Shown here piece after piece: positions 1 through 9,195 of a stretch of 64,000 nt of DNA. A program made the position numbers and the translations under genes. Each line of letters begins with the position of its first letter. Positions within the stretch are counted from its first letter, which is position 1. The stretch spans positions 39,957 through 103,956 of the forward strand of contig JBAZEK010000005.1 in NCBI GenBank assembly GCA_041653995.1. The letters are read 5' to 3'. This stretch comes from Dehalococcoidia bacterium (lineage in GTDB: Bacteria > Chloroflexota > Dehalococcoidia > GIF9 > UBA5629). The notes beneath the pieces are model-generated. The model saw only the letters and a list, made by a program, of their open reading frames with translations. It did no database searches and had not been told where the DNA came from.

Positions 1-853
1 TTTCCGCGTACAGGGCTTTGGCCAGAGCCAGGTCAAGGCGCGCCAGAATACCGATATTAAGTTCTATATCGCCGCATGCATCCCCCACGGAAACACTGAG
101 GGCCGTTAATATTCGCTCGATCTCCTGCCGCTCCTCCACCTCGAGCTGCCGGAGCTCGTTGCCGGACTCGATGGTCTCCATAGGCTCGATGAAGACCGTT
201 GCGCCGGTATTTGAAACATCGTGCACTATGCCCTTCAGTTCCCTCTTTGCCTCGACTCTAACGGGAAGAACGTAGCGGCCGTTGCGCTCGGTCACAAGCT
301 GCTCCTGCAGCATCTCCTGGCCCCTTTTCGACTTGACTATTACCGATAGCCGGTCCTGCAGCTGCCTGCGCGTATCCTTGAGTCGCCACCTGACATCCGC
401 CAGATGGGCCGAGGCCGAGTCCAGCACCTCTCCGGTGGGCGAAAGGCATTTGCCTATATCGCCTTCCAGCTGCGGCAGCGTTGTGATATCCTGCGCCATG
501 CCCCATAAGGCCGGCAGGTCGGACGACATTTTTTGCAGGCCGCTGCGGGCGATGCGACAGGCAGCCAGCGTCCTCTGTATCCTGAGCAAAGCCAGAGGAT
601 CGAGCGCAGCGCCTTTACCGGCGCGGGCTGCGTCCTCCCTCACATCGTGGGCCTCCCCGATGTGGAAATCCGGCCTGACCGACAGCAGCCGCCTGGCTTC
701 GGCGGACTGTCTGAGCAGAAGCTGAATATGACCGGCATCGGAGGTTGGTTGGAGTGTCAGCGCCAGGTCGCGGCCGGCCGCAAATGATGTGTGATCGGCC
801 AGCCTTTTCAGTACAAGCGGGAACTCCAGCATATGGAGGCTATTGATATCCAT
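1..853 (-). CDS. mutS2: Endonuclease MutS2, N-terminal part (cut by window edge)
   Basis: The frame is open without a stop from the ATG at 853 to the left edge, about 284 codons. The N-terminus (MDINSLHMLEFP) and the later segment VHDVSNTGATVFIEP followed by a long charged helix match the N-terminal and core/lever part of MutS2, a MutS-family ATPase/nuclease that suppresses recombination and, in some bacteria, acts on collided ribosomes. The ATPase and C-terminal Smr domains lie outside the window. A TATAAT box ends exactly 6 nt before the ATG and no Shine-Dalgarno is visible, so the mRNA may be leaderless. It points the same way as serA but with its own promoter. Confidence 0.9.
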   Translation of the reverse strand, partial: MDINSLHMLEFPLVLKRLADHTSFAAGRDLALTLQPTSDAGHIQLLLRQSAEARRLLSVRPDFHIGEAHDVREDAARAGKGAALDPLALLRIQRTLAACRIARSGLQKMSSDLPALWGMAQDITTLPQLEGDIGKCLSPTGEVLDSASAHLADVRWRLKDTRRQLQDRLSVIVKSKRGQEMLQEQLVTERNGRYVLPVRVEAKRELKGIVHDVSNTGATVFIEPMETIESGNELRQLEVEERQEIERILTALSVSVGDACGDIELNIGILARLDLALAKALYAE

Positions 854-859
854 GCGGAT

Positions 860-865
860 ATTATA
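860..865 (-). promoter_or_regulatory. -10 box of mutS2 (leaderless promoter)
   Basis: On the minus strand TATAAT is followed by 6 nt and then the mutS2 ATG, placing the predicted transcription start on or next to the start codon. No ribosome-binding site lies between. Confidence 0.55.
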
Positions 866-882
866 CTATGCCCAGGCAGATT

Positions 883-916
883 GTAGGGGCGTTGCTTTAG
901 CTGCGCCCGCCCCTAC
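883..916. repeat. GC-rich hairpin repeat
   Basis: A GTAGGGGCG start, GCTTTAGCTGC centre and CGCCCCTAC end form an inverted repeat. Relatives occur near 5227, 6195, 9196, 11495, 13320, 44213, 44841, 48519 and 49166. Here it sits just past the serA stop codon and could also act in transcript termination. Confidence 0.7.
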
Positions 917-2487
917 AGCTTGACCAGCTTGACCCCTGTGATATACGGCACTTCCAGTATCTTCTTGATGATGGGATCATCGGCCGGCTCGTCCAGGGAC
1001 AGGATCATGAGCGCCTCGCCCCTGGGCGTAATGCGCGCCACCTGCATGGCGGAGATATTGACATTATTCTTGCCGGTGATTGTGCCCACCGCGCCGATCA
1101 GACCGGGCTTGTCGGTGTGATAGCAAAGCATGAAATAGCCGCCCGTGGGCACGATGTCGAGCCAGAACTGGTTGATCCTGACGACATGTGTCTCATCACG
1201 CAGCACGGTGCCGGCAACGTCCACGTTTCCGCCGGTGGCCACCACCTCCAGCGAGATGAGGCTGGCGTAGTTGGCCACATCGGTCTCTTTCTGCTCCGAA
1301 ATCTTGAGCCCGCGCTGTTGCGCGATGACGCCTGCATTGACCAGCGTGACGTGCTCCTCGCTTACCGTGTCGAGAAGCCCGCTGAGAATGGAGGCCTTGA
1401 GGGCGGAGGTATCGTATTGGGCGATTTCGCCGGAGTACTTGATCTTGAGTCCCTTGAGCTGCCCTCCCATGAGCTGTCCCGCCATTTTGCCCACCACCGC
1501 AGCTACATCCATATACGGCCTTAAAATCTCCAGCAGCTCCGGTGCTATCTGGGGCACATTGACTGCGAACCTGGCCGGCTTGCCGTTGAGGACGTCTATG
1601 ATCTGGTCCACCACGTCGATACAGACATTGGTCTGGGCCTCCCTGGTCGAGGCGCCCAGGTGGGGTGTGGCGACGACCTTATCGCTTTTAAACAGGATGC
1701 TGTCGGTGCAGGGTTCAGAGGCGTAAACATCGATGGCCGCGCCTGCCACCTTGCCCTCTTCGATACCCTTGAGCAAAGCCTCATCGTCTATGAGGCCTCC
1801 CCGCGCGCAGTTGATAATACGCACCCCTTTTTTCATCGCGGCTATCTCTTTTTCGCCGATCATTCCTTTGGTCTGCTGAGTGAGAGGCAGGTGCAGCGTG
1901 ATAAAGTCGGATTCCTTGTAGATCTGTTCGAGTGGAACCAGCGTAACGCCCAGCGACTGGGAGTATTCCTGCGAGGCGAAGGGATCGTACCCCACCAGCC
2001 TCATCTCGAAACCCTGGGCGCGGGCGGCCACGCCGGAGCCGACGTTGCCCAGCCCTATGATGCCCAGTGTCTTGTTGCGCAACTCTACGCCGGTATATTC
2101 CTTGCGGTTCCACTTGCCCGCCTTGAGCTGGCTGTGCGCCTGCGGGATATTGCGCGCAAGGGCCAGCATGAGCGCCATGGTGTGTTCGGCCGCGGCCACC
2201 GTGTTGCCTGTGGGGGCGTTGACGACCATTATACCCTTCTGGGTTGCAGCATTGATATCGACGTTATCGAGGCCCACGCCGGCGCGGGCGATGATCTGCA
2301 GCTTACTGCCGGCCTTGATGATATCGCTGGTCACCTGGGTTTCGCTGCGCACTATGATGGCGTCATAATTACAGATAATGGCCTTCAGCTCATCCGGCTT
2401 CAGTCCGAGCTTGACATCCACCTCTGTCATGGCCTTCAGGCTTTCCATGCCCTCCGGCGCTAAAGGATCAGCTACAAGTACCTTCAT
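913..2487 (-). CDS. serA: D-3-phosphoglycerate dehydrogenase
   Basis: This 524-residue protein has the length of the long (type 1) SerA enzymes that oxidise 3-phosphoglycerate to 3-phosphohydroxypyruvate with NAD, the first step of serine synthesis. The Rossmann motif GLGNVG is at about residues 145-150. The catalytic Arg/Glu/His region ends in the HLGAST motif near residue 280. An intervening ASB-type domain follows, and a C-terminal ACT domain covers about residues 450-524, the usual site of serine feedback. The ATG at 2487 has a good AAGGAG site. The adjacent downstream-lying gene on the same strand is a class-V aminotransferase, which fits a shared serine pathway. Confidence 0.96.
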   Translation of the reverse strand: MKVLVADPLAPEGMESLKAMTEVDVKLGLKPDELKAIICNYDAIIVRSETQVTSDIIKAGSKLQIIARAGVGLDNVDINAATQKGIMVVNAPTGNTVAAAEHTMALMLALARNIPQAHSQLKAGKWNRKEYTGVELRNKTLGIIGLGNVGSGVAARAQGFEMRLVGYDPFASQEYSQSLGVTLVPLEQIYKESDFITLHLPLTQQTKGMIGEKEIAAMKKGVRIINCARGGLIDDEALLKGIEEGKVAGAAIDVYASEPCTDSILFKSDKVVATPHLGASTREAQTNVCIDVVDQIIDVLNGKPARFAVNVPQIAPELLEILRPYMDVAAVVGKMAGQLMGGQLKGLKIKYSGEIAQYDTSALKASILSGLLDTVSEEHVTLVNAGVIAQQRGLKISEQKETDVANYASLISLEVVATGGNVDVAGTVLRDETHVVRINQFWLDIVPTGGYFMLCYHTDKPGLIGAVGTITGKNNVNISAMQVARITPRGEALMILSLDEPADDPIIKKILEVPYITGVKLVKL

Positions 2488-2545
2488 GCTGTCAGCTCCT
2501 TACCATTATTTACACAGCCTTATCATTGCGCACGTTTATGAATTC

Positions 2546-2631
2546 GTCATTGCGAGCCCGCAGGGCGCGGCAATCCTGTGCTCCCGCATGATAGTACAAG
2601 ATTGCTTCGTCGCTACGCTCCTCGCAATGAC
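2546..2631. repeat. REP/MITE-like palindromic element, copy 1
   Basis: An imperfect inverted repeat of 86 bp that starts GTCATTGCGAG and ends CTCGCAATGAC, with internal CGCGGCAATC and ACAAGATTGCTTCGTCGC arms. It lies between the aminotransferase and serA and contains no gene. Confidence 0.85.
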
Positions 2632-2645
2632 ATTCGATCTTCACA

Positions 2646-3731
2646 CTATACTTTCTTAGCCTTCGGCAGCGCCTTGTCCATGGCGGCGAGCACCTCATCC
2701 ATATCCTTTTCCGTAACAAAGCCCAGGTGGCCGATGCGGAAGACCTTGCCTTTCATGCCGCCCTGTCCTCCGGCGATGACGACCTTGTACTCGTCACGCA
2801 GAGTACCCGAGAATTTGGATACTTCGATATCTGCGGGGACTTTCACTGCCGTCACGGTATTGGATGCGTTCTTCTCATCCGCCACCAGCAGCTCCATGCC
2901 TTTGGACCTGACCCATTTCCTGGCCTTGTCCGCAACTCCGGCATGCCGGGCGAAGATGTTCTGCAGCCCTTCTTTCAGCATCATATCCAGGGCAACGTCC
3001 AGGGCGAAGTAGATAGAAACAGCCGGGGTCCAGGGGGTCTGGCCGTCCGGGATAAACTTCCTGGCGCGCGTGTAATCGAAATAGAACCTGGGCATTTTAG
3101 CCTGTGAGTGCGCCTTCCAGGCTTCCGGGCTGACGCTGACAAAGGCCAGTCCGGGCGGTACCATCCATCCTTTCTGTGAACCTGAGACCACAACGTCCAG
3201 GTTCCAGGCATCCACCTGCACATCGATGGAACTCATGCTGCTGACAGCGTCTACCAGGATGAGCTTGCCGGCTTCTTTCACCACTCCGGCGATGTCCTTG
3301 AGCGGGTTGGTGGTGCCGGTTGATGTCTCATTATGTGTCACCAGCACGGCTTTGACGCCGGGATTGTCCTTGAGGGCCTTTTTAACATCGTCGGGATTAA
3401 CGGCCTGGCCCCATTCATACTTGAGCGGAATAACCTCGGCGCCGTATACCTTTGCGCATTCGGCGAAGCGGTCTCCGAAAATGCCGATGGAGACACCCAG
3501 CACCTTGTCACCGGGCGACAGCATATTCACTACAGCTGATTCCAGGCCACCGGTACCCGAGGTGGTGAGGATCAACAGGTCGTTTTTAGTCTGAAAGCAC
3601 TGTTTCAGTTTAGGAGTTATGCGGTTCTGCATCTCGCCAAATTCCTTGCCGCGATGATTTATCATCTGGCGACCGCCGGCTTTCAGTACCTCATCAGGGC
3701 AGGGTGTCGGGCCTGGAATTCTCAACTGCAT
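2646..3731 (-). CDS. Class-V aminotransferase (alanine-glyoxylate / serine-pyruvate type)
   Basis: A 361-residue fold-type I PLP enzyme of the class-V family. SGTGGLESAVVNML near residue 65 is the phosphate-binding turn. VDAVSSMSSIDV carries the PLP-pyridine aspartate. The GSQKGW motif near residue 187 carries the Schiff-base lysine. Family members interconvert alanine/serine with glyoxylate or pyruvate, and some archaeal and anaerobe members serve as phosphoserine aminotransferase. Its position directly upstream of serA in the same orientation makes a role in serine synthesis likely, but substrate cannot be read from sequence. A GGGAGG site precedes the ATG at 3731. Confidence 0.9.
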   Translation of the reverse strand: MQLRIPGPTPCPDEVLKAGGRQMINHRGKEFGEMQNRITPKLKQCFQTKNDLLILTTSGTGGLESAVVNMLSPGDKVLGVSIGIFGDRFAECAKVYGAEVIPLKYEWGQAVNPDDVKKALKDNPGVKAVLVTHNETSTGTTNPLKDIAGVVKEAGKLILVDAVSSMSSIDVQVDAWNLDVVVSGSQKGWMVPPGLAFVSVSPEAWKAHSQAKMPRFYFDYTRARKFIPDGQTPWTPAVSIYFALDVALDMMLKEGLQNIFARHAGVADKARKWVRSKGMELLVADEKNASNTVTAVKVPADIEVSKFSGTLRDEYKVVIAGGQGGMKGKVFRIGHLGFVTEKDMDEVLAAMDKALPKAKKV

Positions 3732-3760
3732 GTAGGGCCTCCCAAAAGATTAGTCCGTAA

Positions 3761-3789
3761 ATTATAGATTATTTGGGCGGGCAATGGAA
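3761..3789 (-). promoter_or_regulatory. Promoter of the class-V aminotransferase
   Basis: Minus strand: TATAAT at 3766-3761 with a weak TTCCAT-like -35 element 17 nt upstream. The predicted leader is about 25 nt and contains a GGGAGG ribosome-binding site. Confidence 0.4.
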
Positions 3790-3855
3790 TTCAGATATGC
3801 GCATATAAATTGAAAGAAGCATCATTTATCATGTTATTTCAAGAGTCTACTATAT

Positions 3856-3976
3856 GTCATTGCGAGGAGCGTAGCGACGCGGCAATCTTCTGTTGAGATG
3901 ACATTCCACACAAGATTGCTTCGCTATGCTCGCAATGACGAGGTGGACAAGATTGCTTCACTTCGTTCGCAATGAC
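3856..3976. repeat. REP/MITE-like element, copy 2, with an extra half copy
   Basis: A full inverted repeat covers 3856-3939. A second right half (ACAAGATTGCTTC ... CGCAATGAC) follows immediately to 3976, so the element looks partly duplicated. It lies between tyrS and the aminotransferase. Confidence 0.85.
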
Positions 3977-3979
3977 GGA

Positions 3980-5191
3980 TCAGCTGCGGACGACCTTTAT
4001 ATACCGTCTCTTACCCACCTTGATCACGCTGCCGTCGTCGATCTTGCCCATCTCCAGGTCTTCATTGACCGTTTTGCCGTTGATCTCGATAGCCTTCTGC
4101 TCCAGCAGGCGTCGTGCCTCCGAGCGGCTTTTAGCCAGCCCGGCTCGCGATATCTCCGCTGACAGCAGGGAAGTCGATCCGCCTGCGATTTTGAGCACCG
4201 GTATCTCATCGGGGACTTCCTTTTGCTGAACGGTGCGGGCGAACTCCTCGGCCGCCTCTTCGGCGTCCTTCGCGCTCCAGAAATCCTTGACCAGCTCATG
4301 GGCCAGGCGTTTCTTGACCGTCATGGGATTGAGACGTCCGCTGGCCATGCCCGCATTGAAATGTTCGATCTCTTCGTCAGGCACATCCGTCAGCAGCTCC
4401 AGGTACGGTATGATCATACTGTCATTGATGGACATGGTCTTGCCGAACATCTCGGCCGGCGGGTCGGTGACACCGATATAGTTGCCCAGGCTTTTGCTCA
4501 TTTTCTGCACGCCGTCGGTGCCGACCAGCAGCGGCATGAGGAAGACCTGCTGCGGCTTCTGTCCCACCATCTCCTGGAGCTGGCGGCCCACCATGCAGTT
4601 GAAGACCTGGTCGGTGCCGCCGAACTCGACGTCAGACTCGATCATGACGGAGTCGTAGCCCTGCATAAGCGGGTAAAGAAATTCGGTGATAGCGATGGGG
4701 TGCCCTTCGGCGTAGCGGCGCGCGAAATCCTCGCGGGCCAGAAATTGCGCCACGGTAAACTTCGAGGTCAGCCGGATGATATCTTCCAGGCCGAATATAC
4801 CCTTCTCGAACCAGGGGCTCTGCCAGCGCACCTCGGTCCTGTCCTTATCCACGATTTTGAAGAACTGTTCCATATATGTCTGGGCGTTGGCTTTTACCTG
4901 ATCCCCTGTGAGCATGGGACGTGTGGCCGATCGCCCCGTGGGGTCGCCGATGCGGGCGGTCCAGTCCCCCACGATAAGCACCACCTGGTGCCCGAGCTGC
5001 TGGAACTGTCGCAGCTTGCGCAGCCCAACCACGTGGCCCATATGTATGTCCGTGAAGCTGGGATCGAAGCCCTGCTTTAGACGCAGCGGGCGGCCGGACT
5101 GCATCATCTTGAGCAGCTCTTCCTCATTAATAATCTGGCTTACACCCCGTCGGAAGAGGCGTTTGAATTCGGTGTCCGATAGTTTCTTCAT
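3980..5191 (-). CDS. tyrS: Tyrosine--tRNA ligase
   Basis: A 403-residue class I aminoacyl-tRNA synthetase that charges tRNA-Tyr. The HIGH-type signature appears as HMGH near residues 51-54 after GFDPSFTDI. The KMSKS loop (KMSKSLGNYIG) is near residue 230. A C-terminal S4 RNA-binding domain starts around residue 340. The length and S4 domain match the TyrZ-like bacterial form. The ATG at 5191 has an AAGGA site. The stop codon lies a few bases from a REP element. Confidence 0.97.
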   Translation of the reverse strand: MKKLSDTEFKRLFRRGVSQIINEEELLKMMQSGRPLRLKQGFDPSFTDIHMGHVVGLRKLRQFQQLGHQVVLIVGDWTARIGDPTGRSATRPMLTGDQVKANAQTYMEQFFKIVDKDRTEVRWQSPWFEKGIFGLEDIIRLTSKFTVAQFLAREDFARRYAEGHPIAITEFLYPLMQGYDSVMIESDVEFGGTDQVFNCMVGRQLQEMVGQKPQQVFLMPLLVGTDGVQKMSKSLGNYIGVTDPPAEMFGKTMSINDSMIIPYLELLTDVPDEEIEHFNAGMASGRLNPMTVKKRLAHELVKDFWSAKDAEEAAEEFARTVQQKEVPDEIPVLKIAGGSTSLLSAEISRAGLAKSRSEARRLLEQKAIEINGKTVNEDLEMGKIDDGSVIKVGKRRYIKVVRS

Positions 5192-5226
5192 AATCTATAT
5201 TCCTTTTAATAACGTAGGAAAGCTGA

Positions 5227-5270
5227 TTTAGCTGCGCCCGTTTCGGGCGGACTTAAAAGTCCGCGCCTAC
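5227..5270. repeat. GC-rich hairpin repeat
   Basis: TTTAGCTGCGCCCG joined to a CGGGCGGAC-TTAAAA-GTCCGC hairpin, in the gap between ribF and tyrS. It belongs to the same family as 6195-6300. Confidence 0.65.
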
Positions 5271-6187
5271 ATCTCTAATATACTCCTCGCTTTAAGTGTA
5301 TCTTTGGCCATCTGAATCTTCAGTTCCTCGGCGCTGTTGAACTTCATCTCGTCCCTCAGCCTGGCAACCAGTTCAATACAGAGTCGCTTTCCATATAGAT
5401 CGCCGTCGAAGTCCAATATATACGTCTCGACCAGGCGTTTCAACCCGCCGAAAGTCGGCCGCACACCGATATTGGTCACGGAGGCCAGCCTCTGCCGTCC
5501 CCGGATTGCGACAGTTGCGTAGATGCCGTCCCTCGGCATGGCCTGTTCCGGCTGCATCTCAATATTAGCAGTTGGAAAGCCGAGGGTACGGCCGCGGCGG
5601 TCCCCCGCAACTACCTTCCCTTCCAGAATGAAGCGGCGGCCCAGCATATCTTTCACCTTATTTATATCACCCGACGCCAGCGATCTGCGGATGGAACTGC
5701 TGCTGATCACTTCGCCACCCAGCCTGGCAGGCTTCACGACCTCGACGCGGAAATCAAGCTCCTCTCCTATCCGCTGCAGGCAGTCCGGATCGCCCTGCCG
5801 GCCATGGCCCAGCGCAAAATCAGGCCCCAGCACCAAACCGCCCATATTTAAATGCTTCTGCAGCAGCAGGACGAATTCACGCGCGGAAAGTCCGGCCACG
5901 TCCCGGGTAAAAGTAACCGGCACCACCACATCCACCCCGGCCGCGCGCAGCAGGCGCGTGCGTTCACGCAGAGTGGTAATCCAGGGTATGGTGTCCCGGC
6001 GGCCCAGCACCTTCTCCGGATGCGTGCGGAAAGTGACCACGCCCGAGGGGCAGCCCCTCTCTTGCGCGCGGGCAACCAGGTGCCCCAGCAAATGCAGGTG
6101 ACCGCGGTGCACGCCGTCGAAAACACCTATGGTCAGAAGCGTGGGGTAAGAGGTCTTGTATCTGGCCAGTTCAGCTTCAATATTCAT
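5267..6187 (-). CDS. ribF: Bifunctional riboflavin kinase / FAD synthetase
   Basis: A 306-residue protein with the usual two-domain layout. The N-terminal nucleotidyltransferase domain has GVFDGVHRGH near residue 22 and makes FAD from FMN and ATP. The C-terminal riboflavin kinase domain has GFPTANIEM near residue 201 and makes FMN. The same-strand gene order mutS2-serA-aminotransferase-tyrS-ribF gives a housekeeping block. No clear Shine-Dalgarno precedes the ATG at 6187. The end overlaps a repeat of the GC-rich hairpin family by a few bases. Confidence 0.96.
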   Translation of the reverse strand: MNIEAELARYKTSYPTLLTIGVFDGVHRGHLHLLGHLVARAQERGCPSGVVTFRTHPEKVLGRRDTIPWITTLRERTRLLRAAGVDVVVPVTFTRDVAGLSAREFVLLLQKHLNMGGLVLGPDFALGHGRQGDPDCLQRIGEELDFRVEVVKPARLGGEVISSSSIRRSLASGDINKVKDMLGRRFILEGKVVAGDRRGRTLGFPTANIEMQPEQAMPRDGIYATVAIRGRQRLASVTNIGVRPTFGGLKRLVETYILDFDGDLYGKRLCIELVARLRDEMKFNSAEELKIQMAKDTLKARSILEM

Positions 6188-6300
6188 ATTTATCTGCAGG
6201 GGCGTTGCTTTAGCTGCGCCCGCTCTTTTCGGGCGGACTTAAAAGTCCGCCCCTACGTTTTTCATATTTATCTGCAGGGGCGTTGCTTTAGCTGCGCCCG
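6183..6300. repeat. Tandem pair of GC-rich hairpin repeats
   Basis: Two copies of a TTCATATTTATCTGCAGGGG unit continue into GCGTTGCTTTAGCTGCGCCCG at 6183-6222 and 6261-6300. A GGGCGGAC/GTCCGCCC hairpin lies between. The first copy covers the ribF start codon, so the repeat forms the 5' end of that gene. Confidence 0.75.
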
Positions 6301-6370
6301 CATTCATGCATATGGCGAGCGATATTTTAACACTTATCCACAATGCCTTCATAATCCCTGTGTTTACAAC

Positions 6371-6405
6371 CCCCTGTTTACAGGGGTTTTCCCCGCTGCT
6401 ATACT
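6371..6405 (+). promoter_or_regulatory. Promoter with palindromic operator before the beta-helix gene
   Basis: TTTACA at 6377-6382, a 17-nt spacer and TATACT at 6400-6405 (preceded by TG) form a good sigma-70-type promoter. The -35 box lies inside a near-perfect palindrome, CCCCTGT-TT-ACAGGGG (6371-6386), which suggests a repressor or activator site. Confidence 0.5.
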
Positions 6406-6482
6406 TGTCGGCAAAACCGCGGCTGACATGTCGGCGCAGATAGTCGGGCGAGGATAACCGGCTAGTCTCCAGGAGGAGTATT

Positions 6483-9188
6483 ATGAAAGAAATCGTGAAG
6501 CGGCTTTCCCTGATCCTGTTAGCTGCGCTTTTATTACCGGCTGTATCCACGCTTGCCCTGCCCGGGACGGCCGGCGCAAATAACTGTCTGAACACCGTGT
6601 ACGTGAACGGCTCGACGGGCGATGACGCCTGGGACGGCAGCTCGCCGCTCCACACCGCCGGCAACGTTGGGCCCAAGCTTACCATACAGGCCGGCATCGA
6701 CACCGCGTGTGCCGCCGGGACGGTCAACATTGCGGCCGGCACATATAACCAGGCGGACTTTATTACCATCAATAAATCCCTGACCTTGCTGGGCGCCGGC
6801 GCCGCATCGACCGTAATAAACGGCTCCGCTGATCCGGAAGATGAGGTTATCGGCATTTATGCTTTAAATGGCGGTAACGTACTTATCTACGGCTTGACCA
6901 TCCGGAACGGGAACTGGAACGGTATCTATGTAGATGAAACTGCTTTAAATAACACCATTACCATTAATGATTGTGTTATAACGCATAATGACAGCATTGA
7001 CTATGGCGGCGGTATCTGGATCGACAACGACAACATCGTCACGCTCAACCGCTGCACCGTCAGCAACAATACAGCCACCTGGGTGGATGACTTTGCACCT
7101 GAAGGACGCCGTGCCCCGGCGGATTTATTGGAAAGGGGAGTTTTCGACGATGAATCAGGCGGACTGGGCGGCGGGATAGCCGCCTTCGGATGCACGCTCA
7201 ACCTGAACCAGTGCACCATCAGCAATAACACGGCCGCAGGCGATCTGGGAATAGGCGGGGGTATCTTTGCCGTTTATGATACGACGCTCAATATGACCGG
7301 TTGCACGGTCAGCGGCAACCTGGCCGGCCGCTGGGGCGGAGGCATATTCTACGGGCTGACTGAGATCGGGGAGGCCGCTGCGACCGTCAACACCTGTAAC
7401 ATAAGCAACAATCTCGCCGGCGGCGGGGGCGGAGGCCTTTTCATACTCGGGTCAGGATTTGTGGAAGAATACCTGAGCAATCCGGACGCGCTCTCTGCAG
7501 GCGCAGTGCCGGGTGACGGTTATGCCTATGAAAACCTGGACGGTTTTTATGCCCTCGACCAGCAAATTGACGGGGACGGCTTTCCCCAACCACCCGCAGC
7601 GCCGGTTGTGCTCAACAACTGCACCGTCGCCAATAATGCAGCGCTGAACTGGGGCGGCGGCATGTCCTCTGCCTTCAGCCTGTACTCGCTGAACGGATGC
7701 ACATTCAGTGGCAACCGGACCGGCCTGCTGGGCGGCGGCATAGGAATGCTGATAAGCCTCGGCAACCTGGTCAACTGCACCGTCAGCGGCAACAGCCTGA
7801 CCTATCCCGATCCGCCTCCGGGCTTAACCCTGCCGGAAACTGGATTTAATCCCGGGGAAGACGGGGTAAGCGGGGATGCCCAGTTGCCGCCGGTCTCCAA
7901 TGCCGGCGGAGGCATAGCATCCATATTGGGACTAACGGTATTTCAAAGCGACACCATCGCCAATAACAGCACCGGCAGCGACGTCAACTCTTACGGAGGC
8001 GGGCTTTTCAATTCAAGGCTCTCGCTGGCTATTTTCGTCAATACCATTGTCGCCAACAATACCGCCGTGCAGCAGGGCGCGCGCAACTGCCTCAACAGGG
8101 GTACCGTGCAGTCGGTCGGGCATAACATAGACAGCCTGAACGAGCTGGGTTTCGATGCTGCGGGAGACCAGGTCAATGCCAACCCCCTGCTTGGGCCGCT
8201 GCAGAATAACGGCGGGCCGACTTTTACCTGCGCCGTCGGCATCGACAGCCCGGCCTTCAACAGGGGCGACAACGGCAACGCACCTGCCACTGACCAGAGG
8301 GGAGTGGCCCGGCCGCAGGCCGTTAACTGCACCATCGGCGCCTACGAAGTCGGCCTCAACAAGTCCGTCACCATACCGGTGTCCACAGGACAGGGCAATG
8401 CGACTTTCACCACGGATGTCGGTGGCATCACGGGGTTGCGAGCCCTCGGCCTGATGGATTGCGCAACAGGCTCAAATCTTACCTTCCCGTTCGGATATTT
8501 CTCCTTCGAGATCGTCGGGCTTGCGCCGGGAGCGACCGCCACCATTACGATTACTCTACCGGCCAACCTCCCGGGAGGGGCGCGATACTATAAGTGTCTA
8601 AACGGCATATTTGTGGACTGCTCATCCCTTATGAGCTATTTTCCGGGCACCAATACCCTGGTGCTCAGGATCAAAGACGGCGGTCTGGGCGATGGCGACG
8701 GACAGGTCAACGGCACAATCGTCGATCCGGGCGGTCCCGCCGTCAGGACTACCGCCCTCGCAACTTCACACTCCTCGACAATCCCACCCCCCGCATCCAC
8801 TCCGGTGACTCTGCCCAACCTCGTCGTGCAGAGCGCGTCGCTCTCCGCAACCAGCGTTAAGCCGGGAGACATCGTGACAGTGAACGCAGTCGTGGCCAAC
8901 CGGGGCGGCGCCGGCGGTACGTCCACAATAAAGCTGCTCGTAAACGGCGGCGAGGAAACCAGCCGTCACGTGACTATCGAGAGTGGCAAAACGGCGCTCC
9001 TCACTTTTACGGTCACTCGTTCGCAGCCCGGCAGCTACAGCGTATCTGCGGGCGGCGTGCCGGCCGGAAGCTTTACCGTTGCCGACCTGGCGCAGCCTGA
9101 CCTGCTGCTTATCATCAGCGCCACCTTCATACTGGTCGCCCTGATAGGCGGTTTTATCTATATGAGGGGCAGGCAACGGCATATATAA
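6483..9188 (+). CDS. Secreted beta-helix surface protein with C-terminal membrane anchor
   Basis: A 901-residue exported protein. Residues 1-32 are a signal peptide ending near PGTAGA. Residues of about 35-620 are repeated right-handed beta-helix coils with the recurring pattern LNxCTISNNTA and GGGI/GGGGG stretches, as in polymorphic outer membrane and choice-of-anchor Q proteins. A domain rich in SFEIVGLAPG-type strands follows at about 640-750, then a CARDB-like Ig domain at about 785-865. A transmembrane helix at about 872-893 ends in the basic tail RGRQRHI. The start has an AGGAGG site. It is probably anchored in the single membrane and exposed at the surface. Ligand unknown. Confidence 0.85.
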   Translation: MKEIVKRLSLILLAALLLPAVSTLALPGTAGANNCLNTVYVNGSTGDDAWDGSSPLHTAGNVGPKLTIQAGIDTACAAGTVNIAAGTYNQADFITINKSLTLLGAGAASTVINGSADPEDEVIGIYALNGGNVLIYGLTIRNGNWNGIYVDETALNNTITINDCVITHNDSIDYGGGIWIDNDNIVTLNRCTVSNNTATWVDDFAPEGRRAPADLLERGVFDDESGGLGGGIAAFGCTLNLNQCTISNNTAAGDLGIGGGIFAVYDTTLNMTGCTVSGNLAGRWGGGIFYGLTEIGEAAATVNTCNISNNLAGGGGGGLFILGSGFVEEYLSNPDALSAGAVPGDGYAYENLDGFYALDQQIDGDGFPQPPAAPVVLNNCTVANNAALNWGGGMSSAFSLYSLNGCTFSGNRTGLLGGGIGMLISLGNLVNCTVSGNSLTYPDPPPGLTLPETGFNPGEDGVSGDAQLPPVSNAGGGIASILGLTVFQSDTIANNSTGSDVNSYGGGLFNSRLSLAIFVNTIVANNTAVQQGARNCLNRGTVQSVGHNIDSLNELGFDAAGDQVNANPLLGPLQNNGGPTFTCAVGIDSPAFNRGDNGNAPATDQRGVARPQAVNCTIGAYEVGLNKSVTIPVSTGQGNATFTTDVGGITGLRALGLMDCATGSNLTFPFGYFSFEIVGLAPGATATITITLPANLPGGARYYKCLNGIFVDCSSLMSYFPGTNTLVLRIKDGGLGDGDGQVNGTIVDPGGPAVRTTALATSHSSTIPPPASTPVTLPNLVVQSASLSATSVKPGDIVTVNAVVANRGGAGGTSTIKLLVNGGEETSRHVTIESGKTALLTFTVTRSQPGSYSVSAGGVPAGSFTVADLAQPDLLLIISATFILVALIGGFIYMRGRQRHI

Positions 9189-9195
9189 GACTACC

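Noticed and set aside
2510..2719. Open frames running through REP elements (for example CHCEERSDEAI peptides)
   Set aside because: These translated REP peptides recur wherever the element lies and extend into neighbouring genes only by chance.
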